A stretch of DNA of 64,000 nt from Euleptes europaea (lineage: Eukaryota > Chordata > Lepidosauria > Squamata > Sphaerodactylidae). Positions 52,501 to 62,055 of the stretch are shown in pieces. The first letter of the stretch is position 1. Each line of letters opens with the position of its first letter. Under the pieces are notes generated by a model, which saw only the letters and a list, made by a program, of their open reading frames with translations, had not been told where the DNA came from and did no database searches. Location: the NCBI RefSeq assembly GCF_029931775.1, contig NC_079323.1, positions 3,259,001-3,323,000 on the forward strand. Direction: 5' to 3'. Both the position numbers and the translations under genes were made by a program.

Positions 52501-55500
52501 GGGTGGGGAATCAAACCCGGTTCTCCAGACCAGAGTCCACCGCTCCAAACCACCACTCTTAACCACCACACCACGCTGGCTCTCCACAGTTGAGGAGCAC
52601 AGTTGAGATGGGGCTTTGCTGAATCAGGAGTTGAGGGCCCTGGCTCCAAACGTCAGTCTTGCAGCTGCAGCTGCAGCTTTTGCCAATGCAAATTTGAGCC
52701 CCTGCTTGAAAGAATCTGGATCTTACACGGATTTCGCCATTAGCAGCCTGCCAGATTTTCATAGTCCCGTCAGCGCTGGTTGACACCCCAAGCCCACCAC
52801 CACTGGAAATGTCAAGACAGGTGACCTAAAATGGAGAGAGGAAAAAAATATGAGAACAATGTGGACAGCAAAGCCCAGGCATTGTTTATTTATTTTTAGA
52901 CTTGTATCCTGCCCTTTCTCCTGGCCAAAGCCAGGCCCAGGGCAGCTACCATCAGAGATAAAACACCATAAAACACACTAAAAACATACAAACCATCCCA
53001 ATTAAAACCAGTAATCTCTAGTTTTAAATTCAGAGAACGCTCATTTACTGGCACACAGTAAACATGGCCAGTCCAGGGAAGCAGTCAGGGTTCCCTATTA
53101 AGATCTAATAAGATAAACAGTAAGGGGAAATTGAAGAATTTTCTAACAGTTAGAAAGGTTCCTCAGTGGAACAGGCTTCCTCGGGAGGTGGTAAGCTCTC
53201 CTTCCCTGGAGGTTTCTAAGCAGAGGCTAGAGGGCCATCTGTCAGCCATGCTGATTCTATGACCTTAAGCAGATGATGAGAGGGAGGGCACCTTGGCCAT
53301 CTTCTGGGCATGGAGTAGGGGTCACTGGGGGTGTGGGGGGGAGGTAGTTTGGAATTTCCTCCATTGTGCAGGGTGTTGGTCTAGATGACCCTGGTGGTCT
53401 CTTCCAGCTCTACGATTCTATGATTCTAGGGAGGACAGCTATGTTGGAAACTGTTGCTGTCCTCAACCACAGGCCCTGTGGAACTGCGTTAGGCCCTGAA
53501 TGGCCCTGGTCTCATTGGAGAGGAGGTTCTACCAGGCCAGGGCCAGGCTTGAGAAAGCAAGTTTCCATGGCAAAGTGAGGATTCGAACCTGGGTCTCCCA
53601 GATCCTACTCCAACTTTTTTCCCCTCCTGGAAACATGAGAGAACTGGCCCTGCCCAGCCTTTTGGGGGTAAGCTACTTTGGGGGGGAAACCTGGTTACAA
53701 ACAAAAAACTTTCTGGTCTCTCTCTAGACCAGGGATGTCGAATTCATTTGTTACGAGGACCAGCTATAAATGCCGCTTGGTCAGACCGGGCCATCCCAAA
53801 TCGGGAGTGGGTGGTGGTGGCTCTCAAGAGCTCTCAAGGTGGGCCGTATGTTTGACACCCCTGCTCTAGACAGAATGAGGATGGACTGCCTTCATAGAAT
53901 CTGGGCCACGCTGCACCAACACACGGACTCAAGAAGCTGATGGGATAAGGACAGAATCAAGCAGCCGGGCCTTCTCCTTTTAACTTGGTTCGAATAAAGC
54001 CATTAAGGACTTGTCAAAGGACTCCCGCCTCCAGAGCCCCTTCGTTCAAAAGCAGCTCTTCCAAAAAAACACTTACACTTTTTTGATGGAGTCTACAAAA
54101 GGCGGTGTAGGGGGCCAGAAATCTGGTGGAGGCGTTTTCACGAGGGCAAGAAACAAGCAGACTTTTCTGTGGCAGGTTGAAAAGGAGAGGAGAGAAAGAA
54201 CATTAAAACTGATCACAACCCAGAACGTTCCTCTTGTTTTTGCTTATCCCAAACCCCTGCTAATTATGAAGAAAGCTGAGACAGATCAGACAGCAAATGC
54301 CAAATGCAAGAGCAAACGGGTGGTCCTTATTGCTCCAAATGGACGTGATGACCCCCTTTCCATCTGCCTGTCTTTTGTCTTCAGGTATTTCATGCCACAC
54401 CATGGGCTTTGACAACTGCTAGAGGACATCCATCCAGGCCCTTCCGCCATTCCCTGTCTGTCACATTATGAGCTCGCCCTCCCTCTCAGAACCTTTGGTC
54501 AAACACGCACATTGAGAAAAGGTAAGGAACGCTGCTTGTTCTGGAAGAAAGGACTGCTGTTAAAGGATCAAATCCCCAAGATCCCACCTGCTGCATTTTA
54601 AAATGCTGTGACCTGCTTTGGGGATCCCCAGGTGGTCAAAATGGCAGGATTTAAACTCACAGAAGTAAACAGAAGAGGACTTCCACACAGTTAGGGGTGT
54701 GGAAGGAAATGTAACAAGAGGTATATGAATGAGGCCATATTTCAAAGTTCAGTTCATAAACCAGTACCTGAAAGGTTATAAATTCTACTGCCAGCTGACT
54801 GGCTCTCTCTTCTAGCTCTGTCTACCCTTCAATGAGAAAGACTGAGAAGACGATACCTTCGTTATTTCTTTTACAACAAACCCTTCGGAGGCCACGATTT
54901 CAGGAACTCCATCTGAGCCAACCCCCTGACGAGTCAGGGTCCCATACAAAGTAGATTTTCCTGGAGCACAAAAAGAACAGAAAACTTACTCTTGCAAATA
55001 TGGGATCATTATTCAGGTTTTTTTTTAAAATTAGACTAAAATTTCATTTTTAGTGTTAAAAGTTCAGTGCTTCCTAAGAGTTCACCAAACTAGCCCTACT
55101 TGTGCTAATTAGAAGCATCATTTCCAGTTAAGTCAGTCCATACTTTCCAATTAAGAAAAAAATCTTTAGAAAAAGACAAGAAGGGGAAAATCTCAAAACT
55201 CAGTAACTAATTTTAAAAAACGGTTTCTCTTCAGATCATATTAAACTTTTACCTTTTACTAAATATTTCCTTGGAGAGGAACGTATTTTCACAATTATCT
55301 TTATAGTAGCCTTGTTAGGTAGGCCAGCTTTATAACACTCCTCACAGACCGAGTGAGCCACTTGCCTAAGATCGCCTAGTCCAGCGTCTACAAGTTCTCA
55401 CCGCTAACAGTCATGACCCTAAGAAATAAGAATTGAAGAAACACTCTAAAGTAGATTCAAAGAGATGAACAGAAGAAAAAACACGAAAAATATACAGGAA

Positions 55501-58500
55501 ATAAAACTAGGTTCCTGTCCTTTTACTGGCCTAAGCTGGTCCATTGTGTAAAAAAATGCAACGCTGGCTTCTTAAACACACACACTAATTCTCCCAGTTC
55601 TGCAAATGGAATAATTTGCATGATTTTTTCCCATCAGTGTGGGGAAGCCATTATAGGTGCACCTGGACCCCTCACTTTCGATCTTCAGGAGGCCCCTGAA
55701 GACGGCTTTCTTTAGGCCTGCATTTGGCTAATTTTAGCTTTTATTTATTGGCAGCCCTAACTGATGATTAAAACGGTGGTCTCTTATGTGCTTTTAAAAA
55801 TAATTGTTTTATTTATACGGTAAGCCAACTTGAGTTCTGTAAGGTAGAAAGGCATCTAATAGATGTTTTAACTAAATAAATAAAATATAGGTGCATATGA
55901 GTTATCTAGTCTAATATAATGAGCAACCTTGTCTACTACTCATATCCCATTTCACAGTCTGAAGCTTTGTATAAGGGAAGGAGTAAGAAAAAGGGACCTG
56001 ATAAAAAGGTGCTAGTGCGGAGCCCAGGTACCCCAATTGGGCCTGGGGATTTGTGCTCACCTGGGCTCCTGCAGCTCAGCCAGGCCTCCCCCTCGTTCTT
56101 CCTACAAAGACAAAAAAAACCAGTTAATATTAAAGGGGATGCCATGGTCCCTCTGATAGGCAGCTCAGACTGCATTTCTGCACGTTTTATGACATCCTGA
56201 AACAAAACCACTGAAAAGAAATTTAAGTACATAGCACAATGTACATCATTATCTTATGGAATTAAAGGTCAGCAGCCACTTTTTCCTCTGAACAATCACA
56301 ATGCTCCTGACATGGTCCGTGAGAGCACATTATTGAGCAGGCTGAAGGGTGGGATGTGTTGGGAACAGGGTTGCCAACTGTGGCTTGGGAAATTCTTGGA
56401 GATTTAGAAGGAGGGAAGGAAGCTCAGTAGGAATGTGATACTCTCCTGGTACACCCCCCCCCCCCAAAGAGCATTATGCTAGACAAACAACAACTTACTG
56501 GTGGTCCCTGGCCCAAAGAGTGTCTGGCTGTCCTCAACTAGCACCAGGGCCTTTTTAGCTCTGGCCCCAGTCTGGTGGAACTCTCTAGTGAGACCAGGCC
56601 CCTGCGGGATCTTTATTCTACAGGGCCTGCAGAGATTTTCCGCCAGGCCTATAGTTGAGGGCAACTACGGTTTCTCATCAGAGCTGCCCTCCCTATTCCC
56701 CCCCCCCATATCTTGTTATTCTGTTCACGTTTAAAATCTGGGGGCTCTGACTGCTTTCCAAGTCCACGAGGGCTCTATGCTCTAATGCTGAGCACCATGG
56801 TTTTAATTATAATTGATTGACACTGGGTTTTAAATCTGTTTTTATATTCTACTGTTCTAAGTGTATTTTGCTTTGATTTTATTGTATTATATACAGATGT
56901 TGTAAGCTACCCTGAGCCAAACTTGGCTGGGGACATAGGGCAGGCTATAAATCGGAAAAAATAAATAAGCAAAAAAAATAAATTCCACCCTGCGGAGCTG
57001 CCATTTCCTCTCGGGGAATTGATCTCTGTAGTCTGGAGATCAGTTGTAATTCTGGGAGAACTCCAGACCTCATCCTGACGTTTGCATGGACAAAGGCACA
57101 TTCCAAGGTCCTTTAGAGCTTATTGCAGAGTCACTGGATAGGCTATTGAGGGCCAGTATTTGAGGGCTGGGGGTTCAGGGAAAAAAAGGCAAGATCCAAA
57201 GAGAGCAAAGGGAAATATTTGTGAGAGGAAACACTGAACCGGTTCATCTCAGAGGCTCACTTTTTGGGGATGATGGCGATGAACAATTAAATCAAGTTGT
57301 TGAATTTGGGGAGGGGGGAGACAGAAGAAGCAGGAGCCCCTGCACCTTTCCTGAGCAGAAGCAGGGGAGGGGCGCACACTGTAAAGGGGAAACAGTGGCT
57401 GATGTGTCGGGAGGGCTAGCTTCATGGATCTACTGAGGTTGTTAACAGGAAAGGAGTAATGGGAGGGAACAGGGTGCAATTAGAAGAAGACAGGCAGGAA
57501 AAAAAGAACATTATTATGGTGGAGTGACTGATGAGACTCAGCCCTAAAACCCTGGGGGCAGAAACTGGAGATTAAGGGGCGATACTTGGTAGATTAAAAA
57601 ACTGTAACCTGCCAACAGCTGGGGTAGGGTTGCCAATCTCCGGGTGAAGCACAGAAATCTCCCCAAAATACAACTAAACTCCAGATCACAAACATCTGCT
57701 CCCCTGGATAAAACGATTGCTTTGAAGAGTATACTCCATAGCATTATGCCCTGCTGAGGTCCCACCCCTTCCCAAATACCATCCTTCCTAGGTTCCACCC
57801 TACATCTCCAACTTCTCAACCCCGGAGTTGGCGACCCTGGAGGGGGAACAGAAGATGGCTCCCTGTCAGTCGGGAGCAGAAGAACCAGGCTGTGCCTCTG
57901 GATGAAGCCAAAGGGCCAGGCAGAAGACAGCCCCCTCCCCAGGTGGCCAGGTCCCCCTTGGCCACTGGTCAGGAGTGGTGCCGTAAGGTCGCCAGCTCCA
58001 GGTTGGGGAGCTCCTGGAGATTTGAGGATGGCGCCTGGGGAGGGCAGGGACGTCAGTGGGGTACACTGCCACAGAGCCCACCCTCCAAAGCAGCCATCTT
58101 CTCCAGGGGAACTGATCTCTCCAGTCTGGAGATGAGCTGTAACTCCGGGAGATCCCCACGTCCCACCTGGAGCCTGGCATCTCCAGCCTCCCCCACCCCC
58201 CAACTTAGATTCTGGCCCCCAACCCTGAAATTTTGGGAACCCCTAGAAGGGGGAGGGGCTTCAGGCCAGTCCTTGAAGGGGGTTTTCCCCTTTGGGGAAA
58301 CTGAGGAAGGGGGAGGTCTCTCAAATTGGGGAGGAAGAAGCCTGGGGGGGGGGTCACAGACACTTATTTTTGGGGGGGGGATCACCGGGGCCGCTAAGGG
58401 GGCGTTCCCAGGGGCCCTAGTGGGCGTGGCCCGGCCTGGGAGGGGCGTGGCCCGGCCCCCACCTCAACACCTGCTCCCAGTCGCTCTGGATCCGCACCAC

Positions 58501-58515
58501 CGCCTCCGCCGCCAT
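40586..58515 (-). CDS. PAAF1: Proteasomal ATPase-associated factor 1 (WD40)
   Basis: Twelve minus-strand exons: 58515-58463, 56101-56061, 54960-54857, 54166-54077, 52825-52727, 52108-51958, 48930-48736, 47193-47102, 45361-45246, 44711-44629, 43825-43743, 40663-40586. Total 1185 nt, 394 aa (human 392 from memory). PAAF1 is a WD-repeat protein that binds 19S ATPases and restrains 26S proteasome assembly. It starts MAAEAVVRIQSDWEQVLRKN. WD repeats show as STSADGTMKIWQAANGE, GHVYDVNCCRFF..GGMDAQLKIW, SSSRDGTARLWDCG and GAQDGNIYQLDV. It ends DGLVRRYHLSDL. All junctions are GT/AG and in phase. The last coding exon (26 codons with stop) sits 3.1 kb beyond its neighbour, past the FLYWCH-bearing element. 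Confidence 0.97.
41000..41260. repeat. GC-rich foldback of GGCCTCCGGAGGCC / AGGTCTACCCA units
   Basis: AGGTCTACCCA and TGGGTAGACCT-type words alternate with GGCCTCCGGAGGCC palindromes, and the two halves mirror each other about position 41125. Both strands therefore show spurious open frames. Confidence 0.75.
41712..42025 (+). CDS. FLYWCH-like zinc-finger terminal exon
   Basis: Follows a pyrimidine-rich acceptor (ATTTTTTGTAG ending 41711), runs open to TAA at 42023-42025, and has AATAAA at 42054-42059. The protein reads VEFSISQKNN, YLGFEYLAF, VVTWRCRLNRSIKCHS, then ECCHDSCPQ. The order F..S..., G-F-x-Y, W-R-C, K-C, then a His/Cys pair matches the FLYWCH zinc-finger pattern (usually ending HxH; here H..C). 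FLYWCH domains occur in host proteins and in MULE-type transposons. The position inside an inverted-repeat unit, antisense to PAAF1, favours the latter. Upstream exons were not found. Confidence 0.5.
42465..43650. mobile_element. Repeat cluster in PAAF1 intron 11
   Basis: 42465-42770 is a reversed CORE-SINE. 42775-42945 is a foldback MITE (TCCAAGTCCAGCAGCATC, center AGATGAAGG). 43110-43215 is a CORE-SINE piece. 43222-43325 is a 5S-SINE 3' part (GGCGGTGGCAAACCACC, GACTTGACGGCA). 43330-43650 is a full plus CORE-SINE. Confidence 0.82.
44013..44525 (-). mobile_element. CR1-group LINE 3' end
   Basis: Reverse translation gives RFKIDKRKYFFTQRMVKLWN and [11 protein letters not shown], typical of the CR1 ORF2 C-terminus, with the 3' tail to 44013. 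Confidence 0.88.
45712..45905 (-). mobile_element. Sauria SINE, reverse orientation
   Basis: ACATGAAGCTGCCTTATCC tail at the left, GGGGATTGAACCTGGGACC (B box reverse) and GCCACTGAGCCATGGCC (A box reverse) at the right. Confidence 0.9.
46333..46935 (+). mobile_element. CORE-SINE then CR1 3' end
   Basis: 46333-46625 is a CORE-SINE (AGTGGTGTAGTGGTTAAGAG, TATAAAAACCAACTC). 46640-46935 is a CR1 tail ending CTCTATGATTCTAGGATTC. Confidence 0.83.
47395..47910 (+). mobile_element. CR1-group LINE terminus, two tandem copies
   Basis: ACTAGTCAAAATGxATACTxG to GGACTTGATGGGCCTTxxTCTG occurs at 47460-47690 and again at 47715-47910. This is the same terminus duplication seen at 37347. Confidence 0.8.
48176..48655 (+). 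mobile_element. CR1 LINE 3' end
   Basis: GGACCAGAACAAACGGGTTG through CTTCCTCGGGAGGTGG to GGACTAGATGACCCTTGC and a worn terminal repeat. It stops 80 bp before PAAF1 exon 48736-48930. Confidence 0.88.
49643..50460. mobile_element. hAT MITE, CORE-SINE and foldback MITE
   Basis: 49643-49806 is a minus-sense TAGGGTTGCCA MITE. 49815-49985 is a CORE-SINE (TTCGAATCCTCATTCTGTC, GGGCCAGTCACAC). 50175-50460 is a foldback element whose arms meet near TCTTCATTCTAGC. Confidence 0.8.
51040..51832 (-). mobile_element. Run of four to five Sauria SINE copies, reverse orientation
   Basis: Reverse B boxes recur (GGAATTGAACCTGAGACATT, GGAGATTGAGCCTGGGAC, GGACTGAACCTGGGACC, GGGGATCGAACCTGGGACC, GGGGACTGAACCTGGGACC) with reverse A boxes (ACTGAGCCAT). 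All face the same way as the PAAF1 gene. Confidence 0.85.
52284..52583 (-). mobile_element. CORE-SINE, reverse orientation
   Basis: AGAAGAAGAGTTGGTTTTTA at the left, AAGGTCACCCAGCTGGC in the middle, and ACCACACCACGCTGGC at the right. Confidence 0.88.
52880..53430. mobile_element. Retroposon tail and CR1 3' end
   Basis: 52880-53010 is a reversed tail (TTTATTTATTTTTAGACTTG, GCCAAAGCCAGGCCCAGGGC). 53105-53430 is a plus CR1 tail ending CTACGATTCTATGATTC. Confidence 0.78.
53730..53863 (+). mobile_element. Short hAT-type MITE with perfect 8-bp duplication
   Basis: 134 bp, begins CAGGGATGTCGAATTC, ends GTTTGACACCCCTG, flanked by CTCTAGAC at 53722-53729 and 53864-53871. Confidence 0.93.
54970..55915 (-). 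other. PAAF1 intron 2, largely repeat-poor
   Basis: Nearly 1 kb of A/T-rich intron with no confident element or extra exon. Confidence 0.45.
56363..58178. mobile_element. hAT MITE fragments in PAAF1 intron 1
   Basis: Decayed GGGTTGCCA-family pieces lie at 56363-56460, 56975-57090, 57624-57841 (TAGGGTTGCCAATCTCCGGG to GGAGTTGGCGACCCTGG) and 57978-58178. The rest of the interval gave no assignment. Confidence 0.7.
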
Positions 58516-58800
58516 CTTGGCTGAGCGGCCCGGCTCCTCCCCGGAAGTCGACGCGCCCCCCTCCCGCCGGGGGAGCCCTTCCCGCGGCCGCCTGCCTCGC
58601 CTGCCCAGCCCGGGAGGGCCCGCCGGGGGCCGGAGGAGCTGCAGGCCCAGGTGGGCGGGGGGGGAGGGAGGAGAGGGGCGGGGCGGGGCCGACGTCGGAG
58701 GGGGCCGGGCCTTTTTTGCCTGCGTAGCGCGGGGGGCGGGGCGTGCGGCGCGGCTGGGAAGCTAAGCAGGAGCGGTCGCGGTGAGGGCTGGGATGGGCGA
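58380..58800. promoter_or_regulatory. CpG island, PAAF1/COA4 bidirectional promoter
   Basis: Dense CpG sequence between the minus-strand PAAF1 start (58515) and a plus-strand donor GTGAGG at 58781, the likely end of COA4 noncoding exon 1. The two genes are also head-to-head in human as I recall. No TATA box is seen. Confidence 0.8.
58508..58519 (-). promoter_or_regulatory. PAAF1: TISU element at the PAAF1 start codon
   Basis: Minus-strand CAAGATGGCGGC is an exact match to SAASATGGCGGC, the translation initiator of short 5' UTR, which also contains a YY1 site. It implies a very short leader and scanning-free initiation at this ATG. Confidence 0.85.
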
Positions 58801-58884
58801 CCGGCCTGGGCCGTTCGAGAGCGCGCTTGGAAGAGGGCGGAAAAGGACCACCCAAGCGATCAGGAGACTGGAGCCCCGTGAGAA

Positions 58885-59978
58885 GCGGTTAAAACGCCTA
58901 GGGCCTGTTTAGCTTGGAAAGAAGGCGGTTAAGGGGAGACAGGATAGAGGTCTATGAAATTATGCGTGGTAAGGAGAGAGTGGCCAGGGGGCCCTCCCTC
59001 CCATGAACTGCCCAAGGTCATAGAATCAGCCTTGCTGACAGGTGGCCATCTAGCCTCTGCTTCAAAACCTCCAGGGAAGGAGAGCCTGCTACCTCCCGAG
59101 GAAGCCTGTTCCACCGAGGAAGCTCTCTAACTGTTAGAAAGTTCTTCCTAATGTCTAGACGGAAACTCTTTTGATTTCATTTCAACCTGTTGGTTCTGGT
59201 CCGACCTTTTTGGGCAACAGAAAACAACTCAGCACCCTCCTCTATATGACAGCCCTTCAAGGACTTGAACCGCTCTAGCTGTTAGAAAATTCTTCCTAAT
59301 GTCTAGACCAGTGGTTCCCAACCTTTTTTTGACCAGGGACCACTAGGACTTTTTTGTTCGGTGCAGGGACCCCAAGGTTCAAAATAAAAATTCAGGGAAT
59401 TTGAAAATAAACTTTAATCATAACTGTTAGTTAAACATTGAACTTAGAATTATATTTGAATATATATATTTTATAATAGAGAACTTTTAATTGAAAATAT
59501 TAATTTATTATGGGTTTATAACTTTGTTTCGCGGACCTTAATTTAGTTCTCACGGACCCCTGGGGGTCCACGGACCCCTGGTTGGGAACCAGGGGTCTAA
59601 ATGGTGCTGAGTTGTTTTCTGTTGCCCCAGAAGGTCGGACCAGAACCAACGGGTTGAAATTAAATCAAAAGAGTTTCCGTCTAGACATCAGGAAGAACTT
59701 TCTAACAGTGAGAGCGGTTCCTCAGAGGAACAGGCTTCCTCGGGAGGTGTTGAGCTCTCCTTCCCTGGAGGCTTTTAAGCAGAGGCTAGATGGCCATCTG
59801 TCAGCAAGGCTGATTCTATGACCTTGGGCAGTTCATGGGAGGGAGGGCATCTTGGCCATCTTCTGGGCATGGAGTAGGGGGCACTGGGGGAATGGGGAGG
59901 AAGCAGTTGTGAATTTCCTGCATTGTGCAGGGGGTTGGACTAGATGACCCTGGTGGTCCCTTCCAACTCTAGGATTCT
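58885..59978. mobile_element. Head-to-head CR1 fragments separated by a hAT MITE
   Basis: 58885-58983 is a plus CR1-group piece, 58985-59308 a minus CR1 tail and 59603-59978 a plus CR1 tail ending CTAGGATTCTATG. The MITE 59309-59594 (CAGTGGTTCCCAACC family, 286 bp) lies between. GTCTAGAC (59301-59308) and GTCTAAAT (59595-59602) match 6 of 8. Confidence 0.85.
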
Positions 59979-60015
59979 ATGCTTAGTTTTTATCCCTCCT
60001 TTCAGATCCCAGAGG

Positions 60016-60267
60016 ATGTCCAGCACCCACCCCTCAGGTCACAACTGGAGCCGGAATCCCAGTGCAGAGGAGGAAGAGGACCCCCTCGACCAGATGATCT
60101 CCCGCACCGGCTGCGCGGCTTTCCATTATGCCGTGCAGGAGTGCATGGCCGAGCACCAGGACTGGCGCAAGTGCCAGGAGCAGGTGCAGCGCTTCAAGGA
60201 ATGCATGAGTGCCTATCAGAAGCGGCGGGCGGAAGAGCTGCAGAAACAGCGCCAGGCCACGAGCTGA
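60016..60267 (+). CDS. COA4: Cytochrome c oxidase assembly factor 4 (CHCH-domain)
   Basis: Single coding exon, 83 aa (human 87 from memory). COA4 (CHCHD8) is an intermembrane-space protein needed for complex IV assembly, imported and oxidised by the MIA40 pathway. The twin CX9C motif is complete: CAAFHYAVQEC and CQEQVQRFKEC. The acidic stretch EEEEDPLDQMISRTGCA before it matches the family. The start is the first ATG after the acceptor TTTCAG at 60000-60005; an in-frame upstream ATG at 59944 lies in the CR1 tail, before the acceptor. A noncoding exon 1 probably ends at 58780, giving a 1.2-kb intron filled with CR1 and a MITE. Confidence 0.97.
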   Translation: MSSTHPSGHNWSRNPSAEEEEDPLDQMISRTGCAAFHYAVQECMAEHQDWRKCQEQVQRFKECMSAYQKRRAEELQKQRQATS

Positions 60268-60484
60268 CCAGAAGCAGAAGAGAAAGAAGGACCACCGCCT
60301 TCCGTGACTCAAGCTGAAATAAATCCAAAGCAGGCAGAAGCTGCCTTCTCGGGGCCATGCCTGTTTCCAAGGAAGAGTCTGCTCTCCCCTGTGGACAGGG
60401 GAGGGGCTGCTGCTGTGGTCACAGACTCAGGGCACCAAGTTATTGTTTTTAAAAATGAAAGCGTGAATTATGTTTTCTCCCAAA

Positions 60485-60533
60485 AATAAATGGAGACTTA
60501 TTCACTGTTATGCTGGTCTATGACCGGAATAAA
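60485..60533 (+). terminator. COA4: COA4 poly(A) signals
   Basis: Two AATAAA hexamers at 60485-60490 and 60528-60533, the second followed by GTGAGTG and T-rich sequence. Confidence 0.7.
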
Positions 60534-60606
60534 GTGAGTGAATGGGGACTTAGTATCCTCTTGTCTTTTTTTCTTCAAAACTTTTGGCATATTTTAGGGA
60601 ATGAGG

Positions 60607-60935
60607 AAGGGGCTATGGCTCTGTGGTACAGCATCTGCTCGGCATGCAGAAGGTCCCAGGTTCATTCCCCGCATCTCCAGTTAAAAGGATCAGGCAGTAG
60701 GTGATGTGAAAGAGTTCAGCCTGAAACCCTGGAAAGCCACTGCCACTCTGGGTAGACAGTGTTGGCCGTGACAGATGAAGGGACTGATTCAGTAGGAGGC
60801 AAGTTCATATATTGGGGAGGGGGCGTGGCTCAGTGGTAGACCATGTTTTCTGTGCAGAAGGTCCCATGTTCAATCCCCCGCATCCCCAGCTAAAAGGATC
60901 AGGTGGTAAGCAACCTGAAAGTATACTGGTTGTTT
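60607..60935 (+). mobile_element. Two Sauria SINE copies
   Basis: Copy one 60607-60815 (CTATGGCTCTGTGGTACAGC, GGTTCATTCCCCGC). Copy two from 60818 (GGCTCAGTGGTAGACC, GTTCAATCCCCCGC) is truncated. Confidence 0.88.
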
Positions 60936-61134
60936 CTACTCCCCATAAGCAACAAACTTACTCCCAAAGGGACAGGATTTCAAGGAATTCAGCCCTCTTT
61001 GCCAGAATCTGAAATTACCTGCTTTGGCTGGTAGTGAATTGTTAGCCACAAGATGGCACTCAAACACCCCTTCCTAATATATATATATTTAAAGAGAGTT
61101 GAGCTGGATCCTTCCTCCAACCCTACAGCAAGGA

Positions 61135-61560
61135 GGAGTTCGTTTTTATATGCTGACTTTCTCTACCACTTAAGGCAAAATCAAACTGACTTACAATCAC
61201 CTTCCCCTCCCCACAACAGACACCCTGTGAGGTAGGAGAGACTGAGAGAGTGTGACCAGCCCAAGGTCACCCAGCTGGCTTCATGTGGAGGAGCAGGGAA
61301 ACCTCTGCCGCTCATGTGGAGGACTGGGGAGGGGCTGTGGCTTAGCGGTAGAGCATCTGCTTGCCATGTAGAAGGTCCCAGGTTCAATCCCCAGCATTTC
61401 TAGTTAAAGGGACTAGGCAACTAGGTGATGTAAAAGACCTCATGCTGCTGCAGTTGTCTTGTTTGTGGGCTTCCTAGAGACACCTGGTTGACCATTGTGT
61501 GAACGGACGGCTGGTCTTGATGGACCTTGGCCTGGTCCAGCATGGCTTTTCTTACGTAAG
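61135..61560. mobile_element. CORE-SINE (minus), Sauria SINE (plus), LINE terminus (plus)
   Basis: 61135-61325 is a reversed CORE-SINE. 61327-61440 is a Sauria SINE cut short at GTAAAAGACCT. 61440-61560 is a CR1-group terminus (GTCTTGTTTGTGGGCTTCC to CTTTTCTTACG). The abrupt joins suggest recombination between repeats. Confidence 0.8.
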
Positions 61561-61728
61561 CTCAGTTTACACTGTGATCTCAGAAGGGCTGAGACCTGCC
61601 TTTTCTCTTGTGCCACTTTTTAAGAGAAGCCATTCGCAACGGAAGGGAGAAGGAAAATGGCACGAGCCGTAAGCGTGTTCAGTCTCACTTGGCAAAGAGG
61701 AGTCATGTATTTAAATGATACCTTTTTT

Positions 61729-61734
61729 TTATTT
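61729..61734 (-). terminator. MRPL48: Candidate MRPL48 poly(A) signal
   Basis: Minus-strand AATAAA about 320 nt past the MRPL48 stop. The stretch 61565-62055 is repeat-free, as expected for a 3' UTR. Confidence 0.5.
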
Positions 61735-62055
61735 CTTTAAAAATCACTTAGTGGAGAGAGGCCAGTATTTAAGAGAGACATGGTCACCCCTGGATCTGCA
61801 CAAAATCCACGTTAGCTGGCGATGCCCGTCCATGCCAGCAGCATCCTCTCTCTTGGGTACCGTTTCGCATTACTGAACGCTGCAGCACACGGCTGAAGTT
61901 TAAATTTACGACTGTTAAAAACGAGACCCATCACAGCACGAGAAACCCCTCCAGCAAGCGGAGTCTGCGCATCAGTTTTGTTTTCACAGAGCTGGCACGG
62001 AAGGAGCCCAAAGAAGGGTGCAGAGGTGACCTCGACAAGAAGCAACTGGCTCGGC

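Noticed and set aside
58394-58855. 153-codon minus-strand and overlapping plus-strand frames in the CpG island
   Set aside because: Composition artefact of GC-rich DNA over the PAAF1/COA4 promoter.
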